The notes beneath the pieces were generated by a model. It was not told where the DNA came from and ran no database searches. It saw only the letters and a program-made list of their open reading frames with translations. The position numbers were made by a program, and so were the translations under genes. Shown here in pieces: positions 43,399 through 51,272 of a DNA stretch of 64,000 bases. Within the stretch, counting starts at the first letter, position 1. Each line of letters begins with the position of its first letter. The stretch is from Ideonella sp. Its GTDB lineage: Bacteria; Pseudomonadota; Gammaproteobacteria; Burkholderiales; Burkholderiaceae_C. The stretch spans positions 1 to 64,000 of the forward strand of contig JADKIA010000036.1 in assembly GCA_016721465.1 (NCBI GenBank), given 5' to 3'.

Positions 43399-44751
43399 TC
43401 AATCGTCGCTGCCGAGCCACACGCCGTGCGCTTCGAGCAGGCGCTGCACCTCGGGCGCTGGCACCTGCCGCGGCCGCCAGGCGTAGGCCCGTGACAGCGC
43501 CGCGGTGACACCCGCTGCTTCGCCCATCGCAAAACAGGCGCCACTGACCCGCGCGGCCGACTGGCCCAGATGACTCATCGACGCGCAACGCCCGGCGACC
43601 AGCAGATTGTCCACCACGCGCGGCACGATCATGCGCAGTGGCAACTGGTTGTAGCCGCGGCATTGAGGCACGTCAGTGAATCGAAACACCACATCGCCCT
43701 GCACATGGGCTTCGATGGGCCAGCCGTTCACGCCGATGCTGTCGTCAAAGCTGGCGCAGCCGAGCACATGGTCCTCGGTCAACACGAACTCGCCGACGAT
43801 GCGCCGCGTCTCGCGGATGCCCACCTGCGGCGCGATCTCCAGCAGATAGGCGTTCTCGAAGCCGGGCGCGCATTCGCGCAGGAAGCCCACGAAGTCGACG
43901 ATCTGCCGCCGGCCGTCCACCTCGGCGGCGCTCAATTGCCAGGCGTCGGTGCCATCGACCGCCGAGCCATCGGCGTTGGACAACTGGGTGACGTTGGCGC
44001 GCCATTCGGCCGGGTTCTTCTGCGGACGGATGATGGGTGTGCGGCGAGCGAAGCGCCGGCCCTTGGACTCGGCTTCGGCCATCAGCGCGCCAAAGTGGTT
44101 CCAGGCATCGCCGGCCCGGGCGGCGTCCACACCATTCACGCGGAACATGGTGGACGGGTACATCAGTTCCGGGCCCTTTTCGAAGGGTGCGCCGGACCAT
44201 GCGGCCAGATCGGCGTCGCCGGAGGCGTCGATGAATACCTGGGCGGCGATGGCGCCGCGGCCCGAGCGGGTCTCCACCAGCAGCGCGTCGATGTTGGCCG
44301 TGTCGCGCATCTGCACCCCGACGGCCTGCGCGTGCAGCAGCAACTTCACCCCATGGCCCAGCACCAGGGCATCGGCCGCCACCTTCAATGCGGCGTTGTC
44401 GTAGGCCTGCGCGCAGATCTTGCCCCCGAACAGCGCGTGGGGTTCATTCAATCCGCCCAGTTGGCGCAGCCGGTCGAGCAGGTCGTCGGCCAGACCGTGC
44501 ACCACCTGCGTCAGTTCGCCGTGCACGTTGGCGTGCAAGCCGCAGAAGTTGGTGACACCCGCCGCCGTGCCCATGCCGCCCAGGAAGCCGTAGCGTTCCA
44601 CCAGCAGCACGCGACAACCCGCGCGCGCCGCGGCGGCGGCTGCGGTGATGCCGGCCGGGCCACCGCCCAGCACCAGCACGTCCACTTCCGCGATCACCGG
44701 TGTCTGGCGGGCGGGCTCGAGCAGGTGGCGTCGGGCGCTTGTTGAAGTCAT
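43399..44751 (-). CDS. FAD-dependent oxidoreductase
   Basis: 450 residues from the ATG at 44751. N-terminal dinucleotide fold DVLVLGGGPAGITAAAAAARAGCRVLLVERYGFLGGMG is present in parts (GGGPAGIT and ERYGFLGG), typical of the FAD-dependent oxidoreductase family with FLGG motif. FIDASGDADLAAWSG and the C-terminal PRVVDNLLVAGRCASMSHLGQSA complete the FAD domain (split motif quoted). Substrate not deducible. It sits 53 bases before the receptor gene and is the first gene of the three-gene unit. Confidence 0.87.
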   Translation of the reverse strand: MTSTSARRHLLEPARQTPVIAEVDVLVLGGGPAGITAAAAAARAGCRVLLVERYGFLGGMGTAAGVTNFCGLHANVHGELTQVVHGLADDLLDRLRQLGGLNEPHALFGGKICAQAYDNAALKVAADALVLGHGVKLLLHAQAVGVQMRDTANIDALLVETRSGRGAIAAQVFIDASGDADLAAWSGAPFEKGPELMYPSTMFRVNGVDAARAGDAWNHFGALMAEAESKGRRFARRTPIIRPQKNPAEWRANVTQLSNADGSAVDGTDAWQLSAAEVDGRRQIVDFVGFLRECAPGFENAYLLEIAPQVGIRETRRIVGEFVLTEDHVLGCASFDDSIGVNGWPIEAHVQGDVVFRFTDVPQCRGYNQLPLRMIVPRVVDNLLVAGRCASMSHLGQSAARVSGACFAMGEAAGVTAALSRAYAWRPRQVPAPEVQRLLEAHGVWLGSDD

Positions 44752-44886
44752 GGCCTGGCGGGTTGAGGCGGGCACCAAGCCTAGTGCAAATCCATGATGC
44801 TGCTGTGGCGGCTCGCCCACAGGGCCGGAACAGGCCCTTCGATAGAATGAAACGAAAGGGGATGTTCCCTCGATAACTCGAAACGC

Positions 44887-45501
44887 ATGAAACTGATTGG
44901 CTCGTTGACCAGCCCCTATGTGCGCAAGGTGCGCATCATGATGGCGGAGAAGAAACTCGACTACCAGTGGCTGCTGGAAGACGTGTGGGGCAACGATGCG
45001 ATCCTGGCATCCAACCCGCTGGGCAAGGTGCCGTGCCTGGTCATGGAGGGCGGCGAGGCGGTGTTCGATTCGCGCGTCATCGTCGAGTATGTGGACACGC
45101 TGTCACCGGTGGGCAAGCTGATCCCCGGCACGGGGCGCGAGCGGGTGGAGGTGCGCACGTGGGAGGCGCTGGCCGACGGCGTTTGCGATGCGCTGGTGCT
45201 GGCTCGGCTGGAACAGACCTGGGGCCCGCGCGGTGAGGCACGCAGCCCCGCCTGGGTGGACCGGCAGATGAGCCGGGTGCAGGCCGCGCTCCAGGCCATG
45301 AGCCAGGGGTTGGGCGACAAGCCCTACTGCCACGGCACGCATTTCAGCCTGGCCGATGTGGCCACAGGTTGTGCGTTAGGCTATCTGGACTTCCGCTTCC
45401 AGGACATCGACTGGCGCAGCGATCACCCGAACCTCAAGCGCCTGGCCGACAAGCTGGCAACGCGGCAGAGCTTCATCGATACCGCGCCGCCCACCGCCTA
45501 G
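44887..45501 (+). CDS. glutathione S-transferase family protein
   Basis: 204 residues, cytosolic. N-terminal thioredoxin domain: MKLIGSLTSPYVRKVRIMMAEK with the catalytic Ser/Tyr region SLTSPYV, NPLGKVPCLVME (cis-Pro loop) and EAVFDSRVIVEYVD (glutathione-binding Asp-Ser). C-terminal helical domain: HFSLADVATGCALGYLDFR (N-capping motif). Resembles the YibF group. Divergent from the FAD oxidoreductase with 135 bases between, in which GGGGATGTTCCC is a short inverted repeat just upstream of the start. Confidence 0.92.
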   Translation: MKLIGSLTSPYVRKVRIMMAEKKLDYQWLLEDVWGNDAILASNPLGKVPCLVMEGGEAVFDSRVIVEYVDTLSPVGKLIPGTGRERVEVRTWEALADGVCDALVLARLEQTWGPRGEARSPAWVDRQMSRVQAALQAMSQGLGDKPYCHGTHFSLADVATGCALGYLDFRFQDIDWRSDHPNLKRLADKLATRQSFIDTAPPTA

Positions 45502-45516
45502 AGCACGTCCCAAGGC

Positions 45517-45537
45517 GGCCGGCGGTGCTGGCCGGCC
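45517..45537. terminator. hairpin between convergent genes
   Basis: GGCCGGC at 45517-45523 pairs with GCCGGCC at 45531-45537, a 7-bp stem and 7-base loop. No T-run on either strand, so it may act as a weak or factor-assisted bidirectional stop. Confidence 0.45.
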
Positions 45538-46209
45538 TCAGTGCCGGGTGTTCAGGTGCAGGTCGCCGGCGCGCAGGCGCCACTGCATCTTGCGGTAGAT
45601 GGCGCGAACCTGTGCCGCCGAGCACTCGCTGGGAGCCAGCTGCGCGGCCTGTCCCACCTCCGCCAGGCGTCGTCCGATCGAGATGTGACGCAACAACTCT
45701 CGCTCCTTGGCGGTCAGCTCGAGTGGATTGATCACCGATTCCACCGCCGCACGGTGGGTGCTTGCGGTGGCCATGCCGAAGTGGTCCAGCAAGCGGCGGG
45801 CGATCCAGGGGGCAATGTCCGCGCCACCATTCATCACGTTGCGCGCGTGCTCGGCCAGCGTGACGCCGTTGGGCTCGCTCAGGTCCAGCACACCGTCGGC
45901 GCCTTCCTGCAGGGCGTCCAGGATCAGCGGGTCCTGCTGGCGCGTGACCACCAGGATGGGCATGGCCAATGGGCGCACACCGCAACGCAGTGCGCGGATC
46001 AGTTCCGTGGCCGGCCCATCGGGCATGCGCAGGTCGGTGATCACCAGTTGCGGCGGGCGTCGCAAGGCCCGCGATTGCAGTTCGGCCAGCGTGGACGCTG
46101 GTTTGCGCACCCTCCAGCCACCGGCCGCTTCAAGTGCGCGTCGCCAGCCGGCGGACCTCTTCGGATCCCAGCCGGCCATCAACACGGACGGCAATGTCGT
46201 GTTCGTCAT
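45538..46209 (-). CDS. response regulator, NarL/LuxR type with atypical receiver
   Basis: 223 residues from the ATG at 46209. The receiver domain has the phospho-acceptor Asp in LVITDLRMPDG and a Thr in ILVVTRQQDP, but only one acidic residue in the early pocket (MAGWDPKR) and no Lys where the switch Lys should be (ADGVLDLSEP). The output helix-turn-helix is LTAKERELLRHISIGRRLAEVGQAAQLAP with the later AAQVRAIYRKMQWRLR, a diverged LuxR-type domain (quoted in parts). No histidine kinase is adjacent, so it may be phosphorylation independent. Target unknown. Confidence 0.75.
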   Translation of the reverse strand: MTNTTLPSVLMAGWDPKRSAGWRRALEAAGGWRVRKPASTLAELQSRALRRPPQLVITDLRMPDGPATELIRALRCGVRPLAMPILVVTRQQDPLILDALQEGADGVLDLSEPNGVTLAEHARNVMNGGADIAPWIARRLLDHFGMATASTHRAAVESVINPLELTAKERELLRHISIGRRLAEVGQAAQLAPSECSAAQVRAIYRKMQWRLRAGDLHLNTRH

Positions 46210-46404
46210 GGCCCCAACGATCTGTCTTGTTTGTGGTGTGTGGATTCTTGATCGCGCAGGTGGTGCCGGGCATCCCCGCTGTGCGGGGGCGCGAAGCATG
46301 TGTCGCCATGCGGTCACGGTGGCGTGTGAAGTCGATCACAGGCCTTGTTCAAGCCGGCGGCGCGGGCGATGCCTCGGCCGAAGGGCCGCGCTGCGCTCGA
46401 TCGA

Positions 46405-48060
46405 TCAGCGGGCCAGCGGCTGAAAACTGGCGCTGCTGGCCAATGGCCAGTAGATGCGGAACACGTTGTGCGGCCAGTCGGCTTCACCGCGCTCGGCCGC
46501 CACCAAAGCACCGGGCGGGATGGTGGGCAGCAGGTTGGCGAGCAGCCGCACCTCCTGGTCGGCCGTGCGGCGCACGATGTGCGCGGCGGTGATCTGGTTC
46601 GGGTGCAGCAGGCCGGCGGCCTGCACCAGTTCGCGCAAGGCCTCCAGCGTGTTCTGATGGAAGCGCAACACGCGCTCGGTCTTGTCCGGCACCACCAGCG
46701 CCTGCTGGCGCAGCGGGTCCTGCGTGGTCACGCCGGTGGGGCAGGCGCCGGTGTGGCAATGCTGGGCCTGGATGCAGCCCAGCGCAAACATGAAGCCGCG
46801 CGCCGAGTTGCACCAGTCGGCACCAATGGCCATGGCGCGAGCGATGTCGAAGGCACTGACGATCTTGCCGGCGCAGCCGAGCTTGACGCGGTCGCGCAGG
46901 TTCAGGCCCACCAGGGTGTTGTGCACCAGGCGCAGGCCCTCCTGCATGGGCGCGCCCACGTGGTCGGTGAACTCCAGCGGTGCAGCGCCGGTGCCGCCCT
47001 CGCCGCCATCGACCACGATGAAGTCGGGCAGCAGGTCGGTCTCGACCATGGCCTTGGCCAGCGCGAACCACTCCCAAGGGTGGCCGATGCACAGCTTGAA
47101 GCCCACGGGCTTGCCGCCGGACAGCGTGCGCAGCCGGTCGATGAACTGCAGCATCTGCACCGGCGTGGAGAACGCGCTGTGTGCGGCCGGCGACACGCAG
47201 TCCTGCCCCACCGGCACGCCGCGCGCCGCAGCGATCTCGGGCGACACCTTGGGGCCGGGCAGCACGCCTCCGTGTCCGGGCTTGGCCCCCTGGCTCAGCT
47301 TCAACTCGATGAGCTTGACCTGCGGGTCGGTCGCGTTGGCGCTGAACTTGTCCTCGTTGAACGTGCCATCGTCGTTGCGGCAGCCGAAATAGCCCGAGCC
47401 GATCTCCCAGATCAGGTCGCCGCCGTTCACGCGGTGGTATTGGCTGATCGAGCCCTCGCCGGTGTCGTGCGCGAAGCCGCCCTGCCTGGCGCCGCCGTTC
47501 AAGGCCAGCACCGCGTTGGCGCTGAGTGCGCCGAAGCTCATCGCGGAGATGTTGAACAAGCTGGCCGAATAGGGCTGGGTGCATCGGTTGCCCTCGGCAG
47601 CGCCGATGGTGATGCGGAAATCATGCGAGGCGATGTTCGTGGGTTGCAGCGAGTGGTTGATCCACTCGTAGCCCGGTGCCTGCACATCCATCTGCGTGCC
47701 GAAGGGTCGCTTGTCCGACTCGTTCTTGCTGCGCTGGTACACCAGCGATCGTTGCTGACGCGAAAAGGGAACGGCCTCCCGATCGCTCTCCAGGAAGTAC
47801 TGCCGGATTTCCGGCCGCACCCATTCGAGCAGGTAGCGGATGTGGCCGATGATGGGGTAGTTGCGCAGCAGGGCCTTCTTGGTCTGCAGCAGGTCGCGCA
47901 TGCCGATCACGAAGGCGGCCACGCCCAGCAAGGCCAGCCAGGCCAGGCGGTCGAAGCCGACCCAGGCGAAACAGCCCAGCATCGCCATCGCGACGGCCAG
48001 CGTCATGGTGAGGTAGCGGATCGGGAAATGGCGGTCCAGCGCCACCAGCCATGCGGGCAT
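46405..48060 (-). CDS. FMN-binding glutamate synthase-domain membrane protein
   Basis: 551 residues from the ATG at 48060, preceded by GGAGAAGAG. Two membrane segments at the N-terminus (YLTMTLAVAMAMLGCFAWVGF is read as one, then LAWLALLGVAAFVIG). The rest is the FMN alpha/beta barrel of glutamate synthase: NISAMSFGALSANAVLAL, GEGSISQYH, LSQGAKPGHGGVLPG, FIVVDGGEGGTGAAPLEF, and the cysteine cluster CIQAQHCHTGACPTGV (C-x5-C-x4-C). It lacks the glutaminase domain. Stand-alone proteins of this kind are widespread and poorly characterised. Flavin oxidoreductase activity is inferred. Confidence 0.88.
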   Translation of the reverse strand: MPAWLVALDRHFPIRYLTMTLAVAMAMLGCFAWVGFDRLAWLALLGVAAFVIGMRDLLQTKKALLRNYPIIGHIRYLLEWVRPEIRQYFLESDREAVPFSRQQRSLVYQRSKNESDKRPFGTQMDVQAPGYEWINHSLQPTNIASHDFRITIGAAEGNRCTQPYSASLFNISAMSFGALSANAVLALNGGARQGGFAHDTGEGSISQYHRVNGGDLIWEIGSGYFGCRNDDGTFNEDKFSANATDPQVKLIELKLSQGAKPGHGGVLPGPKVSPEIAAARGVPVGQDCVSPAAHSAFSTPVQMLQFIDRLRTLSGGKPVGFKLCIGHPWEWFALAKAMVETDLLPDFIVVDGGEGGTGAAPLEFTDHVGAPMQEGLRLVHNTLVGLNLRDRVKLGCAGKIVSAFDIARAMAIGADWCNSARGFMFALGCIQAQHCHTGACPTGVTTQDPLRQQALVVPDKTERVLRFHQNTLEALRELVQAAGLLHPNQITAAHIVRRTADQEVRLLANLLPTIPPGALVAAERGEADWPHNVFRIYWPLASSASFQPLAR

Positions 48061-48170
48061 GCTCTTCTCCTGCTCATGCTGAACCGGTCGGGTTCGACCG
48101 TGGCGCACGATCCGGCGATTTCACTGCGCCGTCAAGCGGGCAATCCAGCGATGTAGGGGGCCTTGGCCGC

Positions 48171-49310
48171 TCAATCCACGGTTTGGCGGTAGCGGGCCAG
48201 GGCAATGACACCGGCCGCGAGCAGGAAGGCCAGCATCGGCCACAACTCGGGAAGCAGTTGCGCCAGGCCGTTGCCCTTGAGCATGATGCCCCGCACGATG
48301 CGCAGGAAGTGCGTGAGCGGGAGCACCTCGCCCAGGTGCTGGGCCCACACCGGCATGCCGCGGAACGGGAACATGAAGCCCGACAGCAGCATCGACGGCA
48401 GGAAGAAGAAGAAAGTCATCTGCAGCGCCTGCAACTGGTTGCGGGCGAGCGTGGAAAAGGTGAAGCCCACGCCCAGGTTGGCCAGCATGAACACGCCGAT
48501 CATCGCCATCAACAGCCCGAAGCTGCCCACCATGGGCACCTCGAACAATGCGAAGGCGGCCAGCAGGATCACCAGCAGCTGCACATAGCCCAGCACCACG
48601 TAGGGCAGGATCTTGCCCAGCATCACCTCCAACGGCCGCACCGGCGTGGCCAGCAGGTTCTCCATCGTGCCGCGTTCGCGTTCGCGCGTCATCGCCAGGC
48701 CGGTGAGCATCACCATGGTCATCGTCAGGATGGTGCCGATCAGGCCGGGCACGATGTTGTAGCGCGACAGGCCCTCGGGGTTGTAGCGGCGGTGGATGCG
48801 CAACTCGAAGGGCGCATCGCGCGGACGCAGGCCGGCCAGCGGCCCGACCAGATCGCGCTGCAGGGCCTGATTGACCAGGCCATTGAGTGCGGCGATGGCG
48901 TTGCCCGACGCCGACGGGTCGGTGGCGTCCACCGACACCAGCACCGCCGGGCGCTCGCCACGCACCACGGCGCGCGAGAAATCGGGCGGCACGACGACCA
49001 TGAACTGGACTTCGCCACGCTCGACCAGGCGTTCGGCCTCGGCTTCGCTGGCGGCCTGGTGCGTGAAGTGGAAGTAGCCCGTGTTCTGCATCGCCGCCAC
49101 CAGGCTGCGCGCGAGGGGGCCGCTGTCGCTGGCCACCAGCACGCTGGGCAGGCCCTTGGGATCGGTGTTGATGGCGTAGCCGAACAGCACCAGCTGCATG
49201 ATCGGCACGCCCACCGCCATTGCGAAGGTGAGCCGGTCGCGCAGCATCTGCTGGAATTCCTTGATGAACACCGCCAGCAGGCGGCGCCAGGAGTAGGCGC
49301 CTGCGCTCAT
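48171..49310 (-). CDS. ABC-2 type exporter permease (YhhJ/YbhR-like)
   Basis: 379 residues. N-terminal cytoplasmic helix RLLAVFIKEFQQMLRDR, first membrane segment, then a large periplasmic loop of about 150 residues (DPKGLPSVLVASDSG, VQFMVVVPPDFSRAVVRGE, RYNPEGLSRYNIVPG), then five membrane segments with the subgroup motif TRERERGTMENLLATPVRP. The start at 49310 overlaps the ATPase stop (AATGA). Only one permease gene is present; in the E. coli YbhFSR type there are two, so this one may homodimerise. Confidence 0.9.
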   Translation of the reverse strand: MSAGAYSWRRLLAVFIKEFQQMLRDRLTFAMAVGVPIMQLVLFGYAINTDPKGLPSVLVASDSGPLARSLVAAMQNTGYFHFTHQAASEAEAERLVERGEVQFMVVVPPDFSRAVVRGERPAVLVSVDATDPSASGNAIAALNGLVNQALQRDLVGPLAGLRPRDAPFELRIHRRYNPEGLSRYNIVPGLIGTILTMTMVMLTGLAMTRERERGTMENLLATPVRPLEVMLGKILPYVVLGYVQLLVILLAAFALFEVPMVGSFGLLMAMIGVFMLANLGVGFTFSTLARNQLQALQMTFFFFLPSMLLSGFMFPFRGMPVWAQHLGEVLPLTHFLRIVRGIMLKGNGLAQLLPELWPMLAFLLAAGVIALARYRQTVD

Positions 49311-50047
49311 TGGAAATTGTCCTGGGCCTGTCCGACGAGCCGAATGAAGGCCTCCTCCAGATCGCCGGCCCCGGCCTGCGCGACGATCTGCGCGGCCGTG
49401 CCAAAGGCCAGCACCTTGCCGTAGGCGATGTAGCACAGGGCATGGCAGCGCGTGGCCTCGTCCATGTAGTGGGTGGACACCAGCACGGTGATGCCCTGAT
49501 CGGCCAGGCGGTGGATCTCGTCCCAGAATTCGCGCCGCGCCTTGGGGTCGACGCCGGCCGTGGGCTCGTCCAGCAGCAGCAAACGCGGGGTGTGCAGCAG
49601 GCAGGCGGCCAGCGCCAGACGCTGCTTCCACCCGCCCGACAAGGTGCCGGCCAGCTGCCGCTGGCGCTGCACCAGGCCCAGGCGGATGAGGGCCCCGTCC
49701 ACCGACGTCCGCCGGTCGGGCACCTCGAACAGGCGTGCCACGAAATCGAGGTTTTCGCGGATCGACAGGTCGTCGTAGAGGCCGAAGCGCTGCGTCATGT
49801 AGCCCACCTGACGCTTGATCTCGGCGGATTGGGTCTGGATGTCCAGTCCCAGACAGGTGCCGCTGCCGGCGTCGGGGGTGAGCAGGCCGCAGAGCATGCG
49901 GATGGTGGTGGTCTTGCCACTGCCGTTGGGGCCGAGAAAGCCACAGATGCGGCCGCGCGGCACCTGCAGGTCGACGGCATCGACCACGGTGCGCGGGCCG
50001 AAGCGCTTGGTCAGGCCGCGCACGTCGATGGCCAGCTCGTCGGCCAT
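49307..50047 (-). CDS. ABC exporter ATPase (YbhF-like)
   Basis: 246 residues. Walker A FLGPNGSGKTTTIRML, Q-loop VGYMTQRFGLYDDLSI, signature TLSGGWKQRLALAACLL, Walker B LLLLDEPTAGVDP and H-loop VLVSTHYMDEA. Single ABC domain, whereas E. coli YbhF has two fused, so this is the simpler form. Four bases after the membrane fusion protein stop. Expected cargo: small hydrophobic or toxic compounds. Confidence 0.93.
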   Translation of the reverse strand: MADELAIDVRGLTKRFGPRTVVDAVDLQVPRGRICGFLGPNGSGKTTTIRMLCGLLTPDAGSGTCLGLDIQTQSAEIKRQVGYMTQRFGLYDDLSIRENLDFVARLFEVPDRRTSVDGALIRLGLVQRQRQLAGTLSGGWKQRLALAACLLHTPRLLLLDEPTAGVDPKARREFWDEIHRLADQGITVLVSTHYMDEATRCHALCYIAYGKVLAFGTAAQIVAQAGAGDLEEAFIRLVGQAQDNFQ

Positions 50048-50051
50048 GCGC

Positions 50052-51113
50052 TCAGCCGCCGGCGGCCGGGCGCACGTCGAGCGGCTGGCCGGGGTGCAGG
50101 CGCGCCGCGTCGGCCATGGAAGGGCGGGCCTCGACCATGAACACCAGTCGCGTTCTTTGCGTGTTGGAGTAAATCACCGGCGGTGTGTACTCCGCGTGCG
50201 TGGCAATGAAACTGATGTGCGCCGCGATGGGTGCGCCGCAGCCGTCGCAATGCAGGCTCACCACCTGGCCGGGGGCCAGCTTGCCCAGCGCGGCCTCGGG
50301 CACGAAAAAGCGCGCCTTGAGGGCACCAGCGGGCAACAGCGAGACGACGGGCTGGCCGGCTGCCACGAATTCGCCCGGCCGGAAGTAGGTGTCGGCGACC
50401 AAGCCGGCGGCGGGCGCCGCCTGCTGCTTCTGTTGCAGGCGCCATTGGCTTTGCGCCAGCACCGCCGCGGCGGCGGCAGATTGGGCGCGTGCCGCGTTGC
50501 GCTCGTCGGGACGAGCCGGCAACTGGGACACCTTCAGCGCGGATTCCAGCTCGGCCACCCGGGCCTGGCTTTGCGCGACCGCCGTCTGGGCGTCGTCGAT
50601 GCGTGCCGGCGAGACGAAACCCTGGGCCTGCAGCTGCTGCTGGCGCTGCAGTTCACTGCGCGCCAATGCGGCCTGGGCGCGGGCTTGCGCGAGTTGTGCA
50701 CGGGTCATGGCCTGCTCGTCCTCGCGCCGGCCGCTGTCGGTGTTGCGTGCCTGGGCGCGCGCCGACTCGAGACGCGCCTCGGCTTCGCGTCGCGCGGCCT
50801 GTTCGGCATCGGCTTCCAGCGTGAACAGCGGCGCACCCGCGGCCACGCTCTGGCCCGACCTCACCGCCAGGCTGGCCAGCATGCCGCCGATCGGCGCGGC
50901 CACCTGCACGTACTCTCCCTCCGCATAGCCGGACCAGGCCGCGCCCGGCGCCTCGACGCTGCAGCTTGCAAGCAGCATCACGCCCGATGCCACGGCGATC
51001 AGGGCACAGCGTCGCGCCGGGCGGGCCGCAGCACCCGGTCGGCCCGGCCAGGGTTGAACGGCATGGCCGACAGGCGGGCGCAACGGGGCAAACGAATGGA
51101 GCGAGCGGGGCAC
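50052..51113 (-). CDS. HlyD/YbhG-like membrane fusion lipoprotein
   Basis: 353 residues. Lipobox LLASCS near residue 50, then a biotinyl-lipoyl-like domain (YVQVAAPIGGMLASLAVRSGQSVAAG), a coiled-coil hairpin (RREAEARLESARAQARNTD to RSELQRQQQLQAQG), and the returning barrel (LVADTYFRPGEFVAAGQPVVSL). First gene of the exporter unit. The 50-residue N-terminal extension before the lipobox is unusually long, so an internal start may be used. Confidence 0.9.
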   Translation of the reverse strand: MPRSLHSFAPLRPPVGHAVQPWPGRPGAAARPARRCALIAVASGVMLLASCSVEAPGAAWSGYAEGEYVQVAAPIGGMLASLAVRSGQSVAAGAPLFTLEADAEQAARREAEARLESARAQARNTDSGRREDEQAMTRAQLAQARAQAALARSELQRQQQLQAQGFVSPARIDDAQTAVAQSQARVAELESALKVSQLPARPDERNAARAQSAAAAAVLAQSQWRLQQKQQAAPAAGLVADTYFRPGEFVAAGQPVVSLLPAGALKARFFVPEAALGKLAPGQVVSLHCDGCGAPIAAHISFIATHAEYTPPVIYSNTQRTRLVFMVEARPSMADAARLHPGQPLDVRPAAGG

Positions 51114-51202
51114 ACCGCATTGTTGGCCGATGACCCGACCTTGGCAAATGCACGGGGCCGTGCCGCTGTGGTCGGTTGCCCCTGTGGCTATACTTCTGCG
51201 CA

Positions 51203-51254
51203 GCGCCGATTTGTTCCTGATTGCGGGCGCTTAATCAAATGCCGCTAAAGAGGG
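51203..51254 (+). promoter_or_regulatory. SAM-II riboswitch aptamer
   Basis: Pseudoknot aptamer that binds S-adenosylmethionine and controls methionine synthesis. P1 is GCGCC at 51203-51207 with GGCGC at 51226-51230. Loop ATTTG at 51209-51213 pairs with CAAAT at 51236-51240, and GCGG at 51223-51226 can pair with CCGC at 51242-51245. The conserved GCTAAAGAGGG end (51244-51254) contains the ribosome site AGAGGG. Order and conserved bases match the class described from alpha-proteobacteria and marine metagenomes. It directly precedes metX. Ligand binding would hide the ribosome site and lower translation when SAM is abundant. Confidence 0.88.
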
Positions 51255-51272
51255 ACACCCGACCCGGTGTCC
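51253..51272 (+). promoter_or_regulatory. hairpin covering the metX start
   Basis: GGACACC at 51253-51259 pairs with GGTGTCC at 51266-51272 around a 6-base loop. The right arm contains the candidate GTG start (51267-51269), and the left arm takes the last two bases of the ribosome site. It probably forms part of the expression platform: folded, it would reduce initiation at the GTG. Confidence 0.6.
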
